From positions 179,710,011 through 179,774,010 of the forward strand of contig CP136064.1 in assembly GCA_032622095.1 (NCBI GenBank): 64,000 nt of DNA, read 5' to 3'. The notes under the pieces are model-generated. The model saw nothing but the letters and a program-made list of their open reading frames with translations. It was not told where the DNA came from and searched no databases. The position numbers and the translations under genes are program-made. The stretch is from Siphonodentalium dalli. Lineage: Eukaryota > Mollusca > Scaphopoda > Gadilida > Siphonodentaliidae. Of the stretch, positions 22,909-34,538 are shown piece after piece (position 1 is the first letter of the stretch; each line of letters starts with the position of its first letter).

Positions 22909-23508
22909 AAAATAACTTTTGTTTCGATTAAGGTTATGCAGTTATAACCGAAAAGTTTGAAGATAGCGTAGCGCAGTTATATACAATTTATCTTAAAACT
23001 TTTCGGTTATAACTCATAACTTTAATCGAAACAAGAGTTATTTCTTATAATTTAATCCGTCATTTCACAAGAGAACCACCAACAGAAGAAGTTGGAAGTA
23101 TAACTTATCGATTGATCACGTCGCGTTGGCATTTCAGCGGTGGCACAAACCCTTATTAGTTTTAATTTCCGTGTATACAGTTCTTTGCAAATGTTTCATC
23201 TTGTTGATTTGTCTGGTTACTTATGCACTGAAAATTAGCATCTAGTACGCTTATTGTCAATATAGTCATAACCGAAGGAATTATGATGCCGAAATTTCGT
23301 TTTAAATGGTAGGAAGTATCGATCAGTTTCCATGTACTTTTTTTAGGCACACGGTATAGGCGTGGCCACTCGGCGCTGCTGTCATTTTTCTAGCAGGGAA
23401 AGTAAGCAAGAAATTTAGGTTATCGAGAAATAACCTAAATGGCAAAGTGTGTGTCAGTTAATTGTTTTGCAGTATTCCGTGGATTGACACCTTATGATTA
23501 AATTATAA
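22907..23508 (+). repeat. Dispersed repeat B, copy 2, uninterrupted
   Basis: This is the intact counterpart of 11792-13705. It opens with a long hairpin (22911-22965 with 22990-23042: TGTTTCGATTAAGGTTATGC against ...TTTAATCGAAACA). At CATAACTTTAATCGAAAC it preserves the TTAA where copy 1 was invaded. No coding signal. Downstream (about 23560-23620), CGACCATAGG and GCAGCATTAAA blocks match the hairpin family of 52.1-52.8 kb. Confidence 0.8.
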
Positions 23509-23631
23509 TTATTTCAATATTCTATGACATATTTCTGCATGATGTAATCGTTTAAACTTTTCATGGCGGGAGCTATGCTGGCGCAGCATTAAAGACCTTG
23601 ATGCGAGTCGACCATAGGCCAAAAGTGTAAA

Positions 23632-25073
23632 AAAAAAATAAACAAATATTTTTAACATCTCAAATGCTTTCTCTTAATTATGCTTACTGTTTGAATTCTA
23701 TATTCAATGACGATGATGAAATGTGGAAATTTTCGCAAGGTAGACGGATCCAGAGAAATTCTTTCTTGAAAATTATTTTTACAGTTATTGTCATTTTAAG
23801 CAGAACGTAAGTCACATTCTTTCGATAAAATTAATTAAAAACACCCATGGTTAAGTAGTCCAGCTAATTGTCCTGTTGGTGTGTCGTGCTGGTTTTGCTA
23901 GTACATGATGTTGGTATAGGACAAAGTAATACTTCTAATAAAAAGTACAATGGAAGATGATTTCAGGGTTCCACTGCAGTCTGCAGCCCTCCATGTAGTT
24001 AAAACAGCAACATGGAAATCTAACATCATGTTCGCCTTTTTTTGTTTGTTAAAAATGCTGAAGACCAAATATGACACATTAACTAGGCCTATAAATATCA
24101 AATAATATCATTCTGTTGAATAACTAACGAAATAATTTTGGTGTCACTCCAAATGTAACTTAAACTATGTTCATTATAAATATTTCACCAATAAATGTGG
24201 GCCGCATGGTATTCCAAGAAATCTGCTGACGGTCATATTTTTAAACGAAACTCGTAAAACAAGTTTGGTGCCGATCCTATGAAGGGTGTGGTCTGTAGGG
24301 TGTGTCAAAGGATTTAGTATGCAAAGAGTAAAACCAAAATGGCTGCCGGCGACCTTGTTTTTCAACGAAATTCGGGAAAAATGTAGATCTCCCACCTAGA
24401 GCTGATCCCAAACATGCCTATGAAGTTTAAAACTATTTTCCCGATATATGCGGACTGCATGGTGTGCCAATGGATTCAAATTTGATATCCACGATGGCTG
24501 CTGGCGGTCACGTCTTTTAACAAATTTCTGGTAAAAATGGATGGCTCCCATCTGGAGGTTTTTCTCTCCTGGGAACCGTAATAACTTACTTATTTGAGTA
24601 TTGTTCTAGACATTAGTATGCATGTATACATTCTTTATATGTACATCATATGCACATTATCATACGGTATAATAATCTTACAGTATTTATTCATACATAC
24701 ACCATTTCAATAACACTACTATCTGTTGTTCCTTCTTTCATATTTCAAAAGGGGGAAAATGCAGACACCGGGAAATCGTTTTCTCGACCTATATTTAACC
24801 CAAACACACACCCGGGCCTGTGTAAGGATTTTTTTGCCGACAGACAAATGATTTTATTCCTCCATTATTGGAGATGAGGTATATACAAACAATATACAAT
24901 GTTAGGTATAGGTGATACAGAAGATAATTATATAGTATTGATAACACAATAATAAATGTGACATCATATAATATACATATGGGTTATATCATAATAATAA
25001 GCTGTATATATTCCTGAGAAATCACGTAAATGAGTAAACGGAATTTAGTGACATGGGAAAACGGGAAGATGTG
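23632..25073. repeat. 1.3-1.4-kb dispersed repeat D, copy 1
   Basis: This segment matches 40253-41531 in the same orientation with few substitutions. Copy 1 has about 170 extra bases (near 23771-23937) and other small indels. Internal modules repeat a theme of (A/G)TGGCTGC(C/T)GGCG followed by TTTTTAACGAAATTC and a CTCCCATCTGG block, a theme that recurs, diverged, at 37.4-38.7 kb. Open frames on either strand do not persist between the copies. Confidence 0.9.
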
Positions 25074-25351
25074 CACTCGAACATACACGTATGTGTAAAC
25101 GGAGAGTCATGGCGGACAATTGACTAGAATGCTGCATGTCCTAATATACAGGGACAAACGTTTTGTCCATAATAATTATTTAAAGCTGCTCGTTCATTGT
25201 GGTAGATCAATAGACATTGTGGTCTTTATATAAGGCTTTGTGAGATCCAATCAATATTTTGGATCGCATGTGGACGGGTGGATAGAGGAGGGCTGTAGGT
25301 GTTTATATGTTGAAAAGTGAAGGGACAATATAGAGGTCGTGGAGTAATGCG

Positions 25352-25759
25352 TCACGTGGCAGTGATCGTGTTCGCATCTGTAATTTCTTTAAGGCGTTTA
25401 TGATAGAGTTTCCACATTTTAACACTACTGCGTGTTGTGAACAGGACAAATGAATTAATGTCACTTATCTTCTCAACAACATGCAATGGTATACAAGACA
25501 GAAATACAATTAGTTGATCAATTGTGCACATATTATCTATTTCAATGAAGCAAGGTATGTCAAAATGTTGAAGGAGGTTGAACCATATTTCATTTCTTGC
25601 TTCGTTGATGATCGAACAATCGAGGACTGCGTGTTCTACTATATTGTCATATGGTTTGCCACAAAGTTGACATGCCCCATCCTCCTGAGAGACTGCTTTT
25701 GCCAGCAACTTTGATGCTTCCAGAAATTCGAATTTATGTTTAGGATATATAACATTCAC
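25352..25759 (-). pseudogene. LINE ORF2 C-terminus with CCHC knuckle
   Basis: The block carries C-Q-L-C-G-K-P-Y-D-N-I-V-E-H-A-V-L-D-C (C-x2-C-x8-H-x4-C), the zinc-knuckle-like motif many LINE ORF2 proteins have near the C-terminus, then N-E-A-R-N-E-I-W and about 75 helical residues to a TAA/TGA region near 25352. It is in a different frame from the RT block upstream. A homologous but diverged C-terminus occurs at 41532-42046. Confidence 0.8.
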
Positions 25760-26063
25760 ATGCGTACCAGAGTGGGGATATGTTCAGAGAGGTATAATTA
25801 TTTCCGAAATTGAGCATGGCAAGACGGGTTTTCCAGTCTTCTTCGTGAACATATGAAATTTGGCGAGTCACTAATTGTTCCATATGTCCTTCGAAGGAAA
25901 GTGTCCTGTTTCAACAAAGGACGATAAATGAGATATAAGATCATATTTATCTAGAATGGCAATTAATTCTGAAATGAACGAGGAATGAATGGCTGTGTAC
26001 CCATTCATATGCCTCTCGGTGCGATTTAGAAAAAATTGTTTTGAGGCTTTGTCAGAATCTGTT

Positions 26064-26996
26064 CTACAGAGACAACCAAAGAGGTTTAGTTTTCTTTTGT
26101 CTATAATTGATGAGATCGGTGCAGTTCCGAGTTAGGGTGTTTGAAAGAATTTTTTTTTCAAGAGGAATACCGAGATGGATGACACAATCTGATTCGTGAA
26201 TTTGTCTTTCGTTTAGCATCCATGTTGTGGTCTTTCTAGATTTCTGAGTAGAACAGCTTTCATTAAAGACTACGACTTTGCACTTATCTTGATTGTATAT
26301 AAATCTCCATTTTTCACTGAAAGAGCTACATATGTCACACAAACGCTGTAACCCGGACGGTGGTAGTGATAAAAGTGTCATATCGTCAGCTTGCGTTGGA
26401 GCGGTGCAGAATGTGGAACCCAATCGCAAGCCACTTTGACTCCTTTGAAGTTCATAGATCAGATCATCTATGTATATCATATAGCAGAGAGGGGAAAGAA
26501 TTCCTCCTTGCCTTGCTCTCTCATGTATATCGACTAGACGTGAGATGGATCCATTAAAGCGCACAGAGCATTACAATCCATGTAGCAGTGATTTAATTGT
26601 GTGCCAAAGTTTTCAATGAAATCCACGCTGATATAGTTTATACCGAAGACCGTCTATCCAAACTGTGTCGAATGCTTTATGGACATCCAGGAAGCAAGCG
26701 AAATGCGGACTGTGATTTTCTTCTGCAAATGAGATACTCTCGTGTATTATATATGATGAAGTAAGGCAACTTATTCCTTTTTGGAAACAATGTTGTATGG
26801 AGTGAACTTTCATTAAATGTGGGCAATTGGTTTCCAGACGAGTGTGGATAATCTTTTCAAATATTTTATAGATTATTGGAAGGAGAGTGATGGTACGGTA
26901 GCTGTCAAATCGGTTTTTAGGTTTTGAACCTCCTTTAAAAAGTGGTATCATCATTCCTATTTTAGCTTGCGAGGGCACGTGACTAAGTTCCAACAT
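26064..26996 (-). pseudogene. LINE reverse transcriptase core
   Basis: 26996-26613 holds F-K-G-G-S-K, Y-R-T-I-T-L-L-P-I-I-Y-K-I-F-E-K and A-C-F-L-D-V-H-K-A-F-D-T-V-W (first catalytic Asp). A stop lies between this and 26564-26064, in the same frame, which holds R-Q-G-G-I-L-S-P-L-C-Y, P-T-Q-A-D-D-M-T-L-L (the catalytic pair, with Q in place of the usual Y) and N-Q-D-K-C-K-V-V-V-F. A Q-A-D-D box occurs in some LINE families, so it need not be a mutation. Confidence 0.87.
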
Positions 26997-27150
26997 TTTT
27001 TGTGAATAACCTGGCTAATGAAATTTGGAGATGATCCCCGCCGTAAATAATGTGCTCGTACGCAAGTGTGTCATATCCGGGTGATTTTCCATTTTTTGTA
27101 GATTTTAGAATACGTTGAAGTTCGTCCAAAGATACCTCGTAGCAGATATC

Positions 27151-28142
27151 TTAGTCAAGATCTGATGACTCAACATTGTTAGTAATTTGTTCAATAGATG
27201 CCCTAACGGCGTGAATGTTGTTTTCGTCAAAAGTATTGCTTTTAATGGGTAAGTATAATACTTCAAAATATGATGACCAAGCCTGAATTACTGTGTCTGG
27301 TTCTCTCAATGTAATTCCATCTACTTCGAAAAGATAATTGGACGTGAGACCCCTTTCTGTTCGTCTTTTATTAAATGCCCGAAAGAAAGCATTTATGTCC
27401 ATCTCAGCTAATCCATCAAGCTTTTCATCAATTTGCTGGAGGTATCTTTCGTTGGACTTTCTAAATGTGTATCGGAAAAGGCGTTTTGATTCTGTGTATG
27501 CTTTATAAGCATGGTGTGACTCGTCTCTGGGTCTATCAACAGAAATCCAATCTCGCCTCCTCAGGACCATTTCTTGGTGTAGCTCTTTAAGAGTTTCATT
27601 CCAAAATGGCCTGAGATGTCGATTGAATTTGCTTGATGGGATTCATGTATGTGCTGCCGCTGATACCACAGACACGATTTGGTTATAATATGAATCTAGA
27701 TCTTCCACGTCTCTGATGTTGCAATGGAGCAGATTTGTATTGATGTGGTGTTGATAAGCATTGATTTTTTCGGGGGAAGTCGTTACTCGTTTCCAGTTGA
27801 TTTTGGAGAAGTTACAATGTGTGTTCGGTGTACAATACGGTAGGTCGTAAGATATTTGAAGAAAGATGGGACGATGATTAGATACGTTGGTGGCTGAGTC
27901 ATTAAAAACTTCGATGCGACATACTCGGTGCATCTCGCATGTTGGTAAAACAACATGATCAATTGTTGTGCCAGGGCCACCGTCGGCGGGTACAAACGTT
28001 GTTTTGTTGCCGACGCAGACAGGCGAACAGTGCACAGATGTTAGGTTGGATTTATTTACAAATTCCGTGAGAGCTCTGTTTCTAGAATATCGTTTATCGA
28101 GGTTTCCATTAAAATCTCCCATGAGTATGAGGTGCTCAAGCG
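27151..28142 (-). pseudogene. LINE endonuclease C-half and linker
   Basis: L-I-L-M-G-D-F-N-G-N-L-D (about 28129-28090) begins the second half of the AP-endonuclease, then G-T-T-I-D-H-V-V and V-S-N-H-R-P-I supply the catalytic Asp/His positions. A stop near 27641 interrupts the same frame, and a charged linker (27570-27151: A-Y-K-A-Y-T-E-S-K-R-L-F-R, F-F-R-A-F-N-K-R-R) leads to the RT. The right edge at about 28142 is where the 3.3-kb insertion starts. Confidence 0.85.
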
Positions 28143-31100
28143 CTCGGAATGCTTATATTATATCACTAGCTCGGAATGCTTATATTATATCCCGGCGTTG
28201 CCCAGGTTAATGTATGCTGTGGATATTTGTTGGGAATAGAGAGTGCTCTTGCTTAAAGTGTTATACGTTTTCTCATAAATTGTATATTCAAATACCATCA
28301 CAAAACATGATTATTACAGTCATGGAATATAAGTAGTGGCTCACCTTGTCAATTGTCATTCTGTTTATCGCGATTAATCCGTTCCACCAATAATGAAGTA
28401 TTTATTTATTTACAACTGCGTATACATTAGACGTTATAATATGATACATGAACATCATAAACACATTAGTTCGATAAAAGATGATAATTGGGTTTTACAT
28501 ATTGAGATGTATCAATCAATCTAGTGGGTTGGACTAAGATCTCGAGCACACCTGGCTATCATATCTCCATGAAGATACAGATGTTTCAAAGAAATTTCCA
28601 GGTGCTCCTCTGTTCATGGTGCTATATATTGACTAAATATTCTTAGTTTAAACGAAATGTTGCTGCGCAGATATATCAGCTACATGTGCCAGGCACAGAG
28701 CGAGATTTTGAGTTGTTTATGTCAGTCGATGAGTCTGTTCTAAAACCCTTGTCATATGTCAGTATTGGTAGGATCCTGAAAAGTCTTGTGCTACTAACTG
28801 CATTTTCTTGTATATCAGAAGAAACTATATTTGACTGCACACTGTGACCACTATTTTTGAACAGGCCTTCCATATCTCTTGACAAATTGTAACTTTTTGT
28901 GGAAACTGTATTGAATGGAACAGACTAAATTTTGTTATTATATATATGCAATCCTCTGACGGTTCGAGGTCTCTCAGTTTGCACGAATATATGTATCTCT
29001 TCAATGGAATGATAAATATACGTTTAATGCTTCTTCTAGTTATCTCTTTTTGCTAGCTCATTGTGTGAATGCCTTGATTGCCATTCCCATATAAATATGA
29101 CTGTTAAGAAGATATAATTGTTCAAGTGACTTATGTGGGTCACCATATGTCGGGATTGTGAAATGTGAACGCCCAACTACTTAAAATGATATGGAGATGG
29201 CCTGGTGACTGTATATAACTTATATGTGGATATCGGCGAATAGCAATCTTATCAATGATAGTGCATATCCGCTCGCCATCCGTGACGCAAACGACACCAA
29301 ATGTGATTTAATTCATGGTATATCATTAGAGAAAAACGTGTATGAATTTGGTGGAATTTGGTTTATTAAATCAATTGTTGATGCAACGCTGACTCGAACA
29401 ACGCCATATTGTACGGAAGCGTATTCGGGACATGGTAGAAAAAAAATAAAGTCAAAATTTTGACTTTTTATCTAAAAAATTTGACTTTATAAACTCAAAA
29501 TTTTGACTTTTTATCTCAAAATTTCGACTTTCTAAGTCAAAATTTTGACTTTATAAACTCAAAATTTTGACTTTTTAACTCGAAATTTTGACTTTCAAAC
29601 TCAAAATTTTTACTTTTTATCTCGAAATTTCGACTTTATAAATCAAAATTTTGACTTTCAAAGTCATAATTTTGACTTTTTATCTCAAAATTTTGACTTT
29701 CAAAGTCAAAATTTTGACTTTTTAGAATTTTCTAAAAATAGAATCACACTGCTTATTCTATTTTTAGAAAATTCTAAAAAGTCAAAATTTTGATTTTGAA
29801 AGTCAAAATTTTGAGTTTATAAAGTCAAAATTTTGAGATAAAAAGTCTAAAAAATTTGACTTTTTTTTTTCAACCATGTCCCGAATACGCTTCCGTAAAA
29901 TTGCGAAGGTGATTATGTATTCGTTTGGTGGAAATCAGCGACAAAACTATTTCACCATATTTTTTAAATTTCCCCTCCCACCAACAGCGTCATTTTAGAA
30001 AATTTTAACCCGCACCATTATCTTCCTTGTTAAAAGTTACCCCTCTTAGAACGCCTTGGTGCCATCTCGATTGTACTGCGTGAAGTTATATATAGAACGC
30101 GCACAGACAGACAAAAAGACAGACAGACAGCATGATTTTATTTCTTGTATCATTTGAGAAGAACGTGTCTGAATTTGATGGTAATTGGTACTAAAAATAT
30201 TTTGTATCAGTTTTGGTGACCCTCTCGTCCCTATTTCGGACTCAAGCTGCACACACTAAGACTCATTAGAGATTAGAGATGCATATATATGAAATTGGTG
30301 AAAATTGGCGAGTATACAAATTCGTATCAAATTTAAGGTCCCCATACCTCTCACCCATAGGGCACCAATTTGGTGTATCTAAACCACACGATAAGATTCC
30401 TCGTATCACGGAGAAGAATATGTATCAATCTGGTGGAAATCGGCACTAAACATACATATATAATTTTTGGTCCCTCTCATCTCTATACACCACTGACTTG
30501 AATGGCCCCACTTGTGACATCCTTAAACACACGATTACACTCCTGATATCATGGAGATGATTGTTTATAAGTTTGGTGATAATCGGCGACTAAACAATTT
30601 TGTTATCAAATTTGGTGCCAATCCCTCCCCTCTCCATCTCTCACCCAAACAGCACCACTATGGCGTCTTTAAATCACGATTAGATTCCTCGTATCATGGA
30701 TAAGAACGTGTATCAATTTGGCGGAAATTGGCGCTAAAAAAATTGTGCATCAATTTTGGTGCCCCTGTCCCTTTCAATGCAACCCTGACTCGGATGAGGC
30801 CATATTTGACAGATAAAAGCCACACAATTAGACTCCTCATACCATGGGGATGATTTTGTATAAGTGTGGTTGCAATCGGCGACCTATCATCAAATTTAGT
30901 GCCCACCCATCCCAATCTCTCATCCAAAAACAACAATTTGGCGTTGTTAAATCGCACAATTAGATTCCTTGTATCATGAAGAAGAATATATATGAATTTG
31001 GTGGAAATCGGCGCTAAAATTAGTTTTATCAATTTTGGTGCCCCTCTCCCCTTCCGTTCATCCCTGACTCAAACGACGCCACTTTTGACATATTTAAACC

Positions 31101-31485
31101 ACACCGTTGGATTCTTCATATCATGGGGATGATTATATGTAAGTTTCGTGGCAATCGGCGACAGAAAACAAATCTGCCCCCCCCCCCTTCCGGGCACCCC
31201 CCACGCGACCGGCGCGACTTTTGCCATATATAAACACGCCATTAGATTCCTCATATTATGGGGATGATTATATATAAGTTTGGTGGCAATCGGCGACAAA
31301 ACAAATTCTGCCCCTCCCCCTTTTCTGCCCCTGACAACAACGGCGTCACTTTAGAAAATTCTAACCCCGACCATTATCTTTCTCGTAAAAATCTACTCCT
31401 AGTAGACCCCTTTGGCATCATCTAGATGGTCCCCTGTGAATTTCTATAGAACACAGACAGACAGACAGACATTCGCAAATATAGA
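28143..31485. mobile_element. 3.3-kb modular repeat inserted in LINE endonuclease
   Basis: The insert lies between two halves of the LINE endonuclease. Its left end is a doubled GCTCGGAATGCTTATATTAT block (28142 and 28170) and a GC hairpin CCCGGCGTTGCCCAGG. Its right part is an array of about 170-bp cores (30050-31440), each with a variant of CCTCGTATCATGGAGATGAT and TTTGGTGGCAATCGGCGAC. (CAGA)n tracts sit at 30100-30130 and 31451-31471. Tandem cores plus a tetranucleotide tract plus a GC hairpin resemble non-autonomous Helitron-like elements; that class is inferred. A palindromic element is nested at 29412-29897. The stretch 28200-29200 has no recognised content. Confidence 0.75.
29412..29897. 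mobile_element. 486-bp palindromic element of GTCAAAATTTTGAC units
   Basis: The termini TACGGAAGCGTATTCGGGAC (29412) and its exact reverse complement ending at 29897 form a TIR of about 25 bp continuing into CATGGT(A/T)G. The interior consists almost only of variants of the perfect palindrome GTCAAAATTTTGAC, with spacers such as TTTATAAACTC. A second hairpin is formed by TAGAATTTTCTAAAAATAGA (29726) and its complement around CACACTGCT. There is no coding capacity. The sequence can fold on itself at many registers. Confidence 0.85.
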
Positions 31486-31808
31486 TATAGATTTAGTTTC
31501 TGTATGTATTCTTTATAGTCATGAACTGAGTAATTGGTGGAGGGTAGGTATACCTGGAATACGTAAAGAAATGTGTTTGGCTCTAATCGGATTTGTATAC
31601 CACAAATCCTGTCATCAGCTAAATCAAGCACGGTTACTCGATCGTTCATGATTTTCTTCCAGAATAAGCAAACTCCGCCTTTATATCTACCTCTATGGAT
31701 AGGTAAACGCTGAGACGAGTCACACACTACATGATAGTTATATAATGGACTTACAGATTCGAGAAAGTGAGTGTTGTGTGTGTGCAGCCAGTGTTCAGAT
31801 ATGCCACA
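31486..31808 (-). pseudogene. LINE endonuclease middle segment
   Basis: The segment reads C-G-I-S-E-H-W-L-H (catalytic Glu in S-E-H), G-R-Y-K-G-G-V-C-L-F-W and C-G-I-Q-I-R-L...V-Y-L-P-S-T-N, all AP-endonuclease blocks, then Y-K-E-Y-I-Q-K-L-N before running into the modular repeat. Its upstream neighbour is reached across the MITE 31811-32927, and its downstream neighbour across the 3.3-kb insert. Confidence 0.85.
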
Positions 31809-31810
31809 TA

Positions 31811-32927
31811 CACTCACAAAAATCGGGGTCCTTATAGCTACTATATAGTGCCTATTCTAGCTATATAGTGCCTATCTGTGTAACACCTATAGGTTATTGG
31901 GGTGATATAGTAGCTATGTCGTAAATAGTGCCTATATCGTGGAACTGATATCGCATTTAGGATAAACCAAATTACGCCCCCTTGTTATTTGACAGACGCT
32001 CCCGCCAGAGGGCATATTCGCAGCCGGCGTTCCTAATATTTCGAGCAGCCATTTTTAATCGAAGAATTAAGACAAAGAAAGGTGGACGCTTCCAATGACT
32101 CTGTTGAACTTTGGACGGAAGATGCTGTTGCGAAATGACTGGACGACGCGGGATTGTCTGAATTAAAATCGGCATTTAGAGGTTAGTATTAGCACCACAT
32201 TTGTTGGAAATTATTATCATTATATCAAAATCAAATGATAAATACACACACACCGTCACCATTACTTCAATAATAATCCAACCTCTTGTTAATTTCGTTT
32301 TCAAATTAACCAGCGAATTACTATGTTCTCATTCCACAAAGTTGAGTTCCAGAACATTGACACTTGAATTAAAAAAATTATTGAACTTTATTTAACTTTT
32401 TAAATTCTTCTTTTCAGCTCTTAGCAGAGATGCACAATCAGAGGTCTGCAAATGTGGATGAGTCGGTGAAGATGAGTTTATCAGACCTCCGTTATAAAAT
32501 ATTGAATAAAGCAAGCTATATATTACCTAAAGTTAGGGACTATATAATACCTAATTGCTGTATAGCTACTATATAGTAGCTAATCAGGTACCATATAATA
32601 TCTAATTAGGTACTTTATAGTAGCTATATCATATAGGTACTATATAGTACCCAAAGTTAGGCACTATATAATACCTAATTGCTGTATAGCTACTATATAG
32701 TAGCTAATTAGCTACTATATAATACCTAATTAGGTACTTTATAGTAGCTATATCATATAGGTACTATATAGTACCCAAAGTTAGGCACTATATATATAAT
32801 ACCTAATTAGGTACGTTATAGTAGCTATATCATATATGTACTATATAATACCTAAAATTAGGCACTAACCCAGTGGCAAGGATAGTACCTATATAGGTAC
32901 TATATAGTAGCTATATTTTTAAGAGTG
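31811..32927. mobile_element. 1.1-kb MITE, TA target duplication
   Basis: The ends CACTCACAAAAAT (31811) and the reverse complement of ATTTTTAAGAGTG (ending 32927) form the TIR, continued by subterminal ATAGCTACTATATAGT blocks. TA flanks both sides (31809-31810 and 32928-32929). Removing the element with one TA rejoins the LINE codons I-D-I-C-G-I exactly. Subterminal arrays (31830-31945 and 32510-32920) are dense palindromes of the type TAGCTACTATATAGTAGCTA. The central 0.5 kb (31960-32500) is unlike them and carries an exon-like segment. No transposase frame. A TA duplication fits the Tc1/mariner-like groups, without proof. Confidence 0.88.
32037..32516 (+). pseudogene. SAM-like exon remnant inside the MITE
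   Basis: From 32037 the plus frame reads E-E-L-R-Q-R-K...V-E-L-W-T-E-D-A-V-A-K, then a TGA (32136-32138), then L-D-D-A-G-L-S-E-L-K-S-A-F-R-G. The spacing W-x5-V-x2-[stop]-L-x3-G-L-x2-L-x3-F fits the first half of a SAM domain (W..DV..WL...GL..Y...F), with the stop at the conserved Trp (TGG to TGA). It ends at a donor AGAG|GTTAGT (32182). At 32417 a strong acceptor TTCTTCTTTTCAG precedes another open stretch (L-L-A-E-M-H...S-D-L-R-Y-K-I-L) ending near 32516. SAM domains mediate protein-protein contacts. The second stretch is not in the expected phase, so its link is uncertain. Confidence 0.5.
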
Positions 32928-32929
32928 TA

Positions 32930-33017
32930 TATCAATATTGACGTCAGATAATAGATTAGTCAAGTATATGCTACTCGACAAAATGCCAGTACAATTCCAA
33001 GTAGCTATGTTCAACAT
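32930..33017 (-). pseudogene. LINE ORF2 start, endonuclease N-terminus
   Basis: The ATG at 33017-33015 begins M-L-N-I-A-T-W-N-C-T-G-I-L; the W-N-C-G-like opening with catalytic Asn is standard for a LINE AP-endonuclease. It runs through Y-L-T-N-L-L to V-N-I-D-I at the MITE border. ORF1's probable stop (33158-33156) lies about 140 bases upstream. Confidence 0.82.
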
Positions 33018-33155
33018 CACAAATGACAGGAGGATATAAAAAATGGAAAGTTATGTTGATGTGGATTTGCACACACATCAATATCAAAGTGCAATACGTA
33101 TATACATATATGTATGATTCATGCATGTTGTAAGTGTATGACATGCATGTACATA

Positions 33156-33309
33156 CTAATATTTCAGTTTAGAACGGCAATCCGGCGGGCTATCGCCTTC
33201 TTGCGATGAATTGGTCATATGGCAACCAGTCTGTGCATGTGATGCATCTGGGTCAGCAATCTGGTCCTTTACAGAAGTCGGCATGTGAGTATAGTACGTT
33301 AACGTGTGC
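33156..33309 (-). pseudogene. LINE ORF1 3' end
   Basis: With the foldback and one 8-bp duplicate removed, the ORF1 frame continues here as A-H-V-N-V-L-Y-S-H-A-D-F, then meets a TGA. A neighbouring frame stays open to a TAG at 33158-33156 (...D-S-P-P-D-C-R-S-K-L-K-Y), suggesting a one-base shift near 33260. The V-N-V-L-Y-S segment could be the last strand of an RRM-like fold. Confidence 0.6.
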
Positions 33310-34107
33310 TGTGCGATCAGAGACGTGGCGACAGGGGGGTTTGTTGGGGTGTCTCACCCCCCCCCCAACTTTGGTCAAAATTTTCAACAGTTGGAAATTT
33401 CATACCTGCCAAAGCATCAGTTAGAAATTTCACACCAACAATAGGTTGAAAATGTTCTTGTAGTTTGATTTTCAAACAATTTATTGGGGGGGGGGGAATT
33501 AATTGTTTTTGGACCAATATTTGCATATTTTCCTTAAAATTTTTGGACTGAAATGGTCATCAGTTGGAAATTTTCCAACCTTAGGGTAGGTGACAGGTTG
33601 GAAATTTCCAACACTTGGAAAGCTTGTGTCCTATGTATTATGGGTCAATAAGATTAAACGAATCTAATTGAATTGAATTGGAAAGCTTGTGTCCTGGTCC
33701 CTCCCCCGTGGCCAGTCAAAAACTGCTAGTTAATTTAAGAAAACAATATTGTCATACATTTGGTCAATATTGTCAATGGAATTGTCGTCAGTTGGAAATT
33801 TTCCAACCTAAGTGAGGGTGTCAGGGGTTACGTAGCGTTTTTCCGAAGACCCATAACTCCGAAGGTCCGATTCTCCGAAGGTCAGATTCTCCGACGCCCC
33901 GATTCTCCGAAAGCCCATAACTCCGAAGTCCCGATTCTCCGAAATCCCATAACTCCGAAGACCCATAACTCCGAAAGCCCATAACTCCGAAGGCCTATAA
34001 CCCCGAATGCCCATAACTCCGAAGGTCTATAACTCCGAAGGTCCGATTCTCCGAAGGTCCGATTCTCCGAAGATCATGTTTTATCGCTTATTAAATAGTG
34101 TACAGTC

Positions 34108-34387
34108 CAGTGGCGGGGTCAATGGGGCCCTAGGGAAGACCGCCCCAAAAAAACGTGTCAAATGTCATGTAAACGTCAGGAAATCCCTCATAGGCATTCA
34201 AATATTCACAGTGTTCCTGCCCAGGGGAGCCCCCGGACCAACGATTGGGGGCGACCCCTCCCATGCATGTATGCGCTCCCCAAATCAGGCCTTCGTGATA
34301 TGCTTTCGGCATATCATATGCATGATATATCCCCCACATATGCTAATTAATGTGCACCCCTAAATGGGAACCCTGGCTCCGCCACTG
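34108..34387. mobile_element. Short CAGTGGCGG-ended MITE inside the foldback
   Basis: It starts CAGTGGCGGGGTCAATGG and ends TGGCTCCGCCACTG, giving a TIR of about 14 bp with the hAT-type CAG tip. It is 280 bp without a coding frame. Flanking octamers match poorly, so the duplication is not confirmed. Confidence 0.6.
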
Positions 34388-34538
34388 GTGTGCACCGGGT
34401 ATATTATAACGAAACGCTGCAAGAATGTCAGAGTAGCCTAACATGCACAGGGGCGACAAGTTCTTCCCCGTTCACCCCTGTACATTTTACTCTGGCATCT
34501 CTTGGGCCAACGTAACGTTATAGTATCTGGTGTATAGT

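Noticed and set aside
24174-24395. Minus-strand frame also seen at 40616-40852
   Set aside because: It lies in repeat D; the reading changes by frameshift between the two copies, so it is not selected as protein.
31069-31299. Minus-strand frames with S-P-I-A-T-K-L-I-Y-N-H-P-H repeats
   Set aside because: They follow the module period of the 3.3-kb repeat and are not conserved protein.
33760-34014. Open frames rich in S-E-(G/V)-(P/Q)-I-L-R repeats, also at 34803-35135
   Set aside because: They are translations of the CCGAAG tandem arrays of the foldback element.
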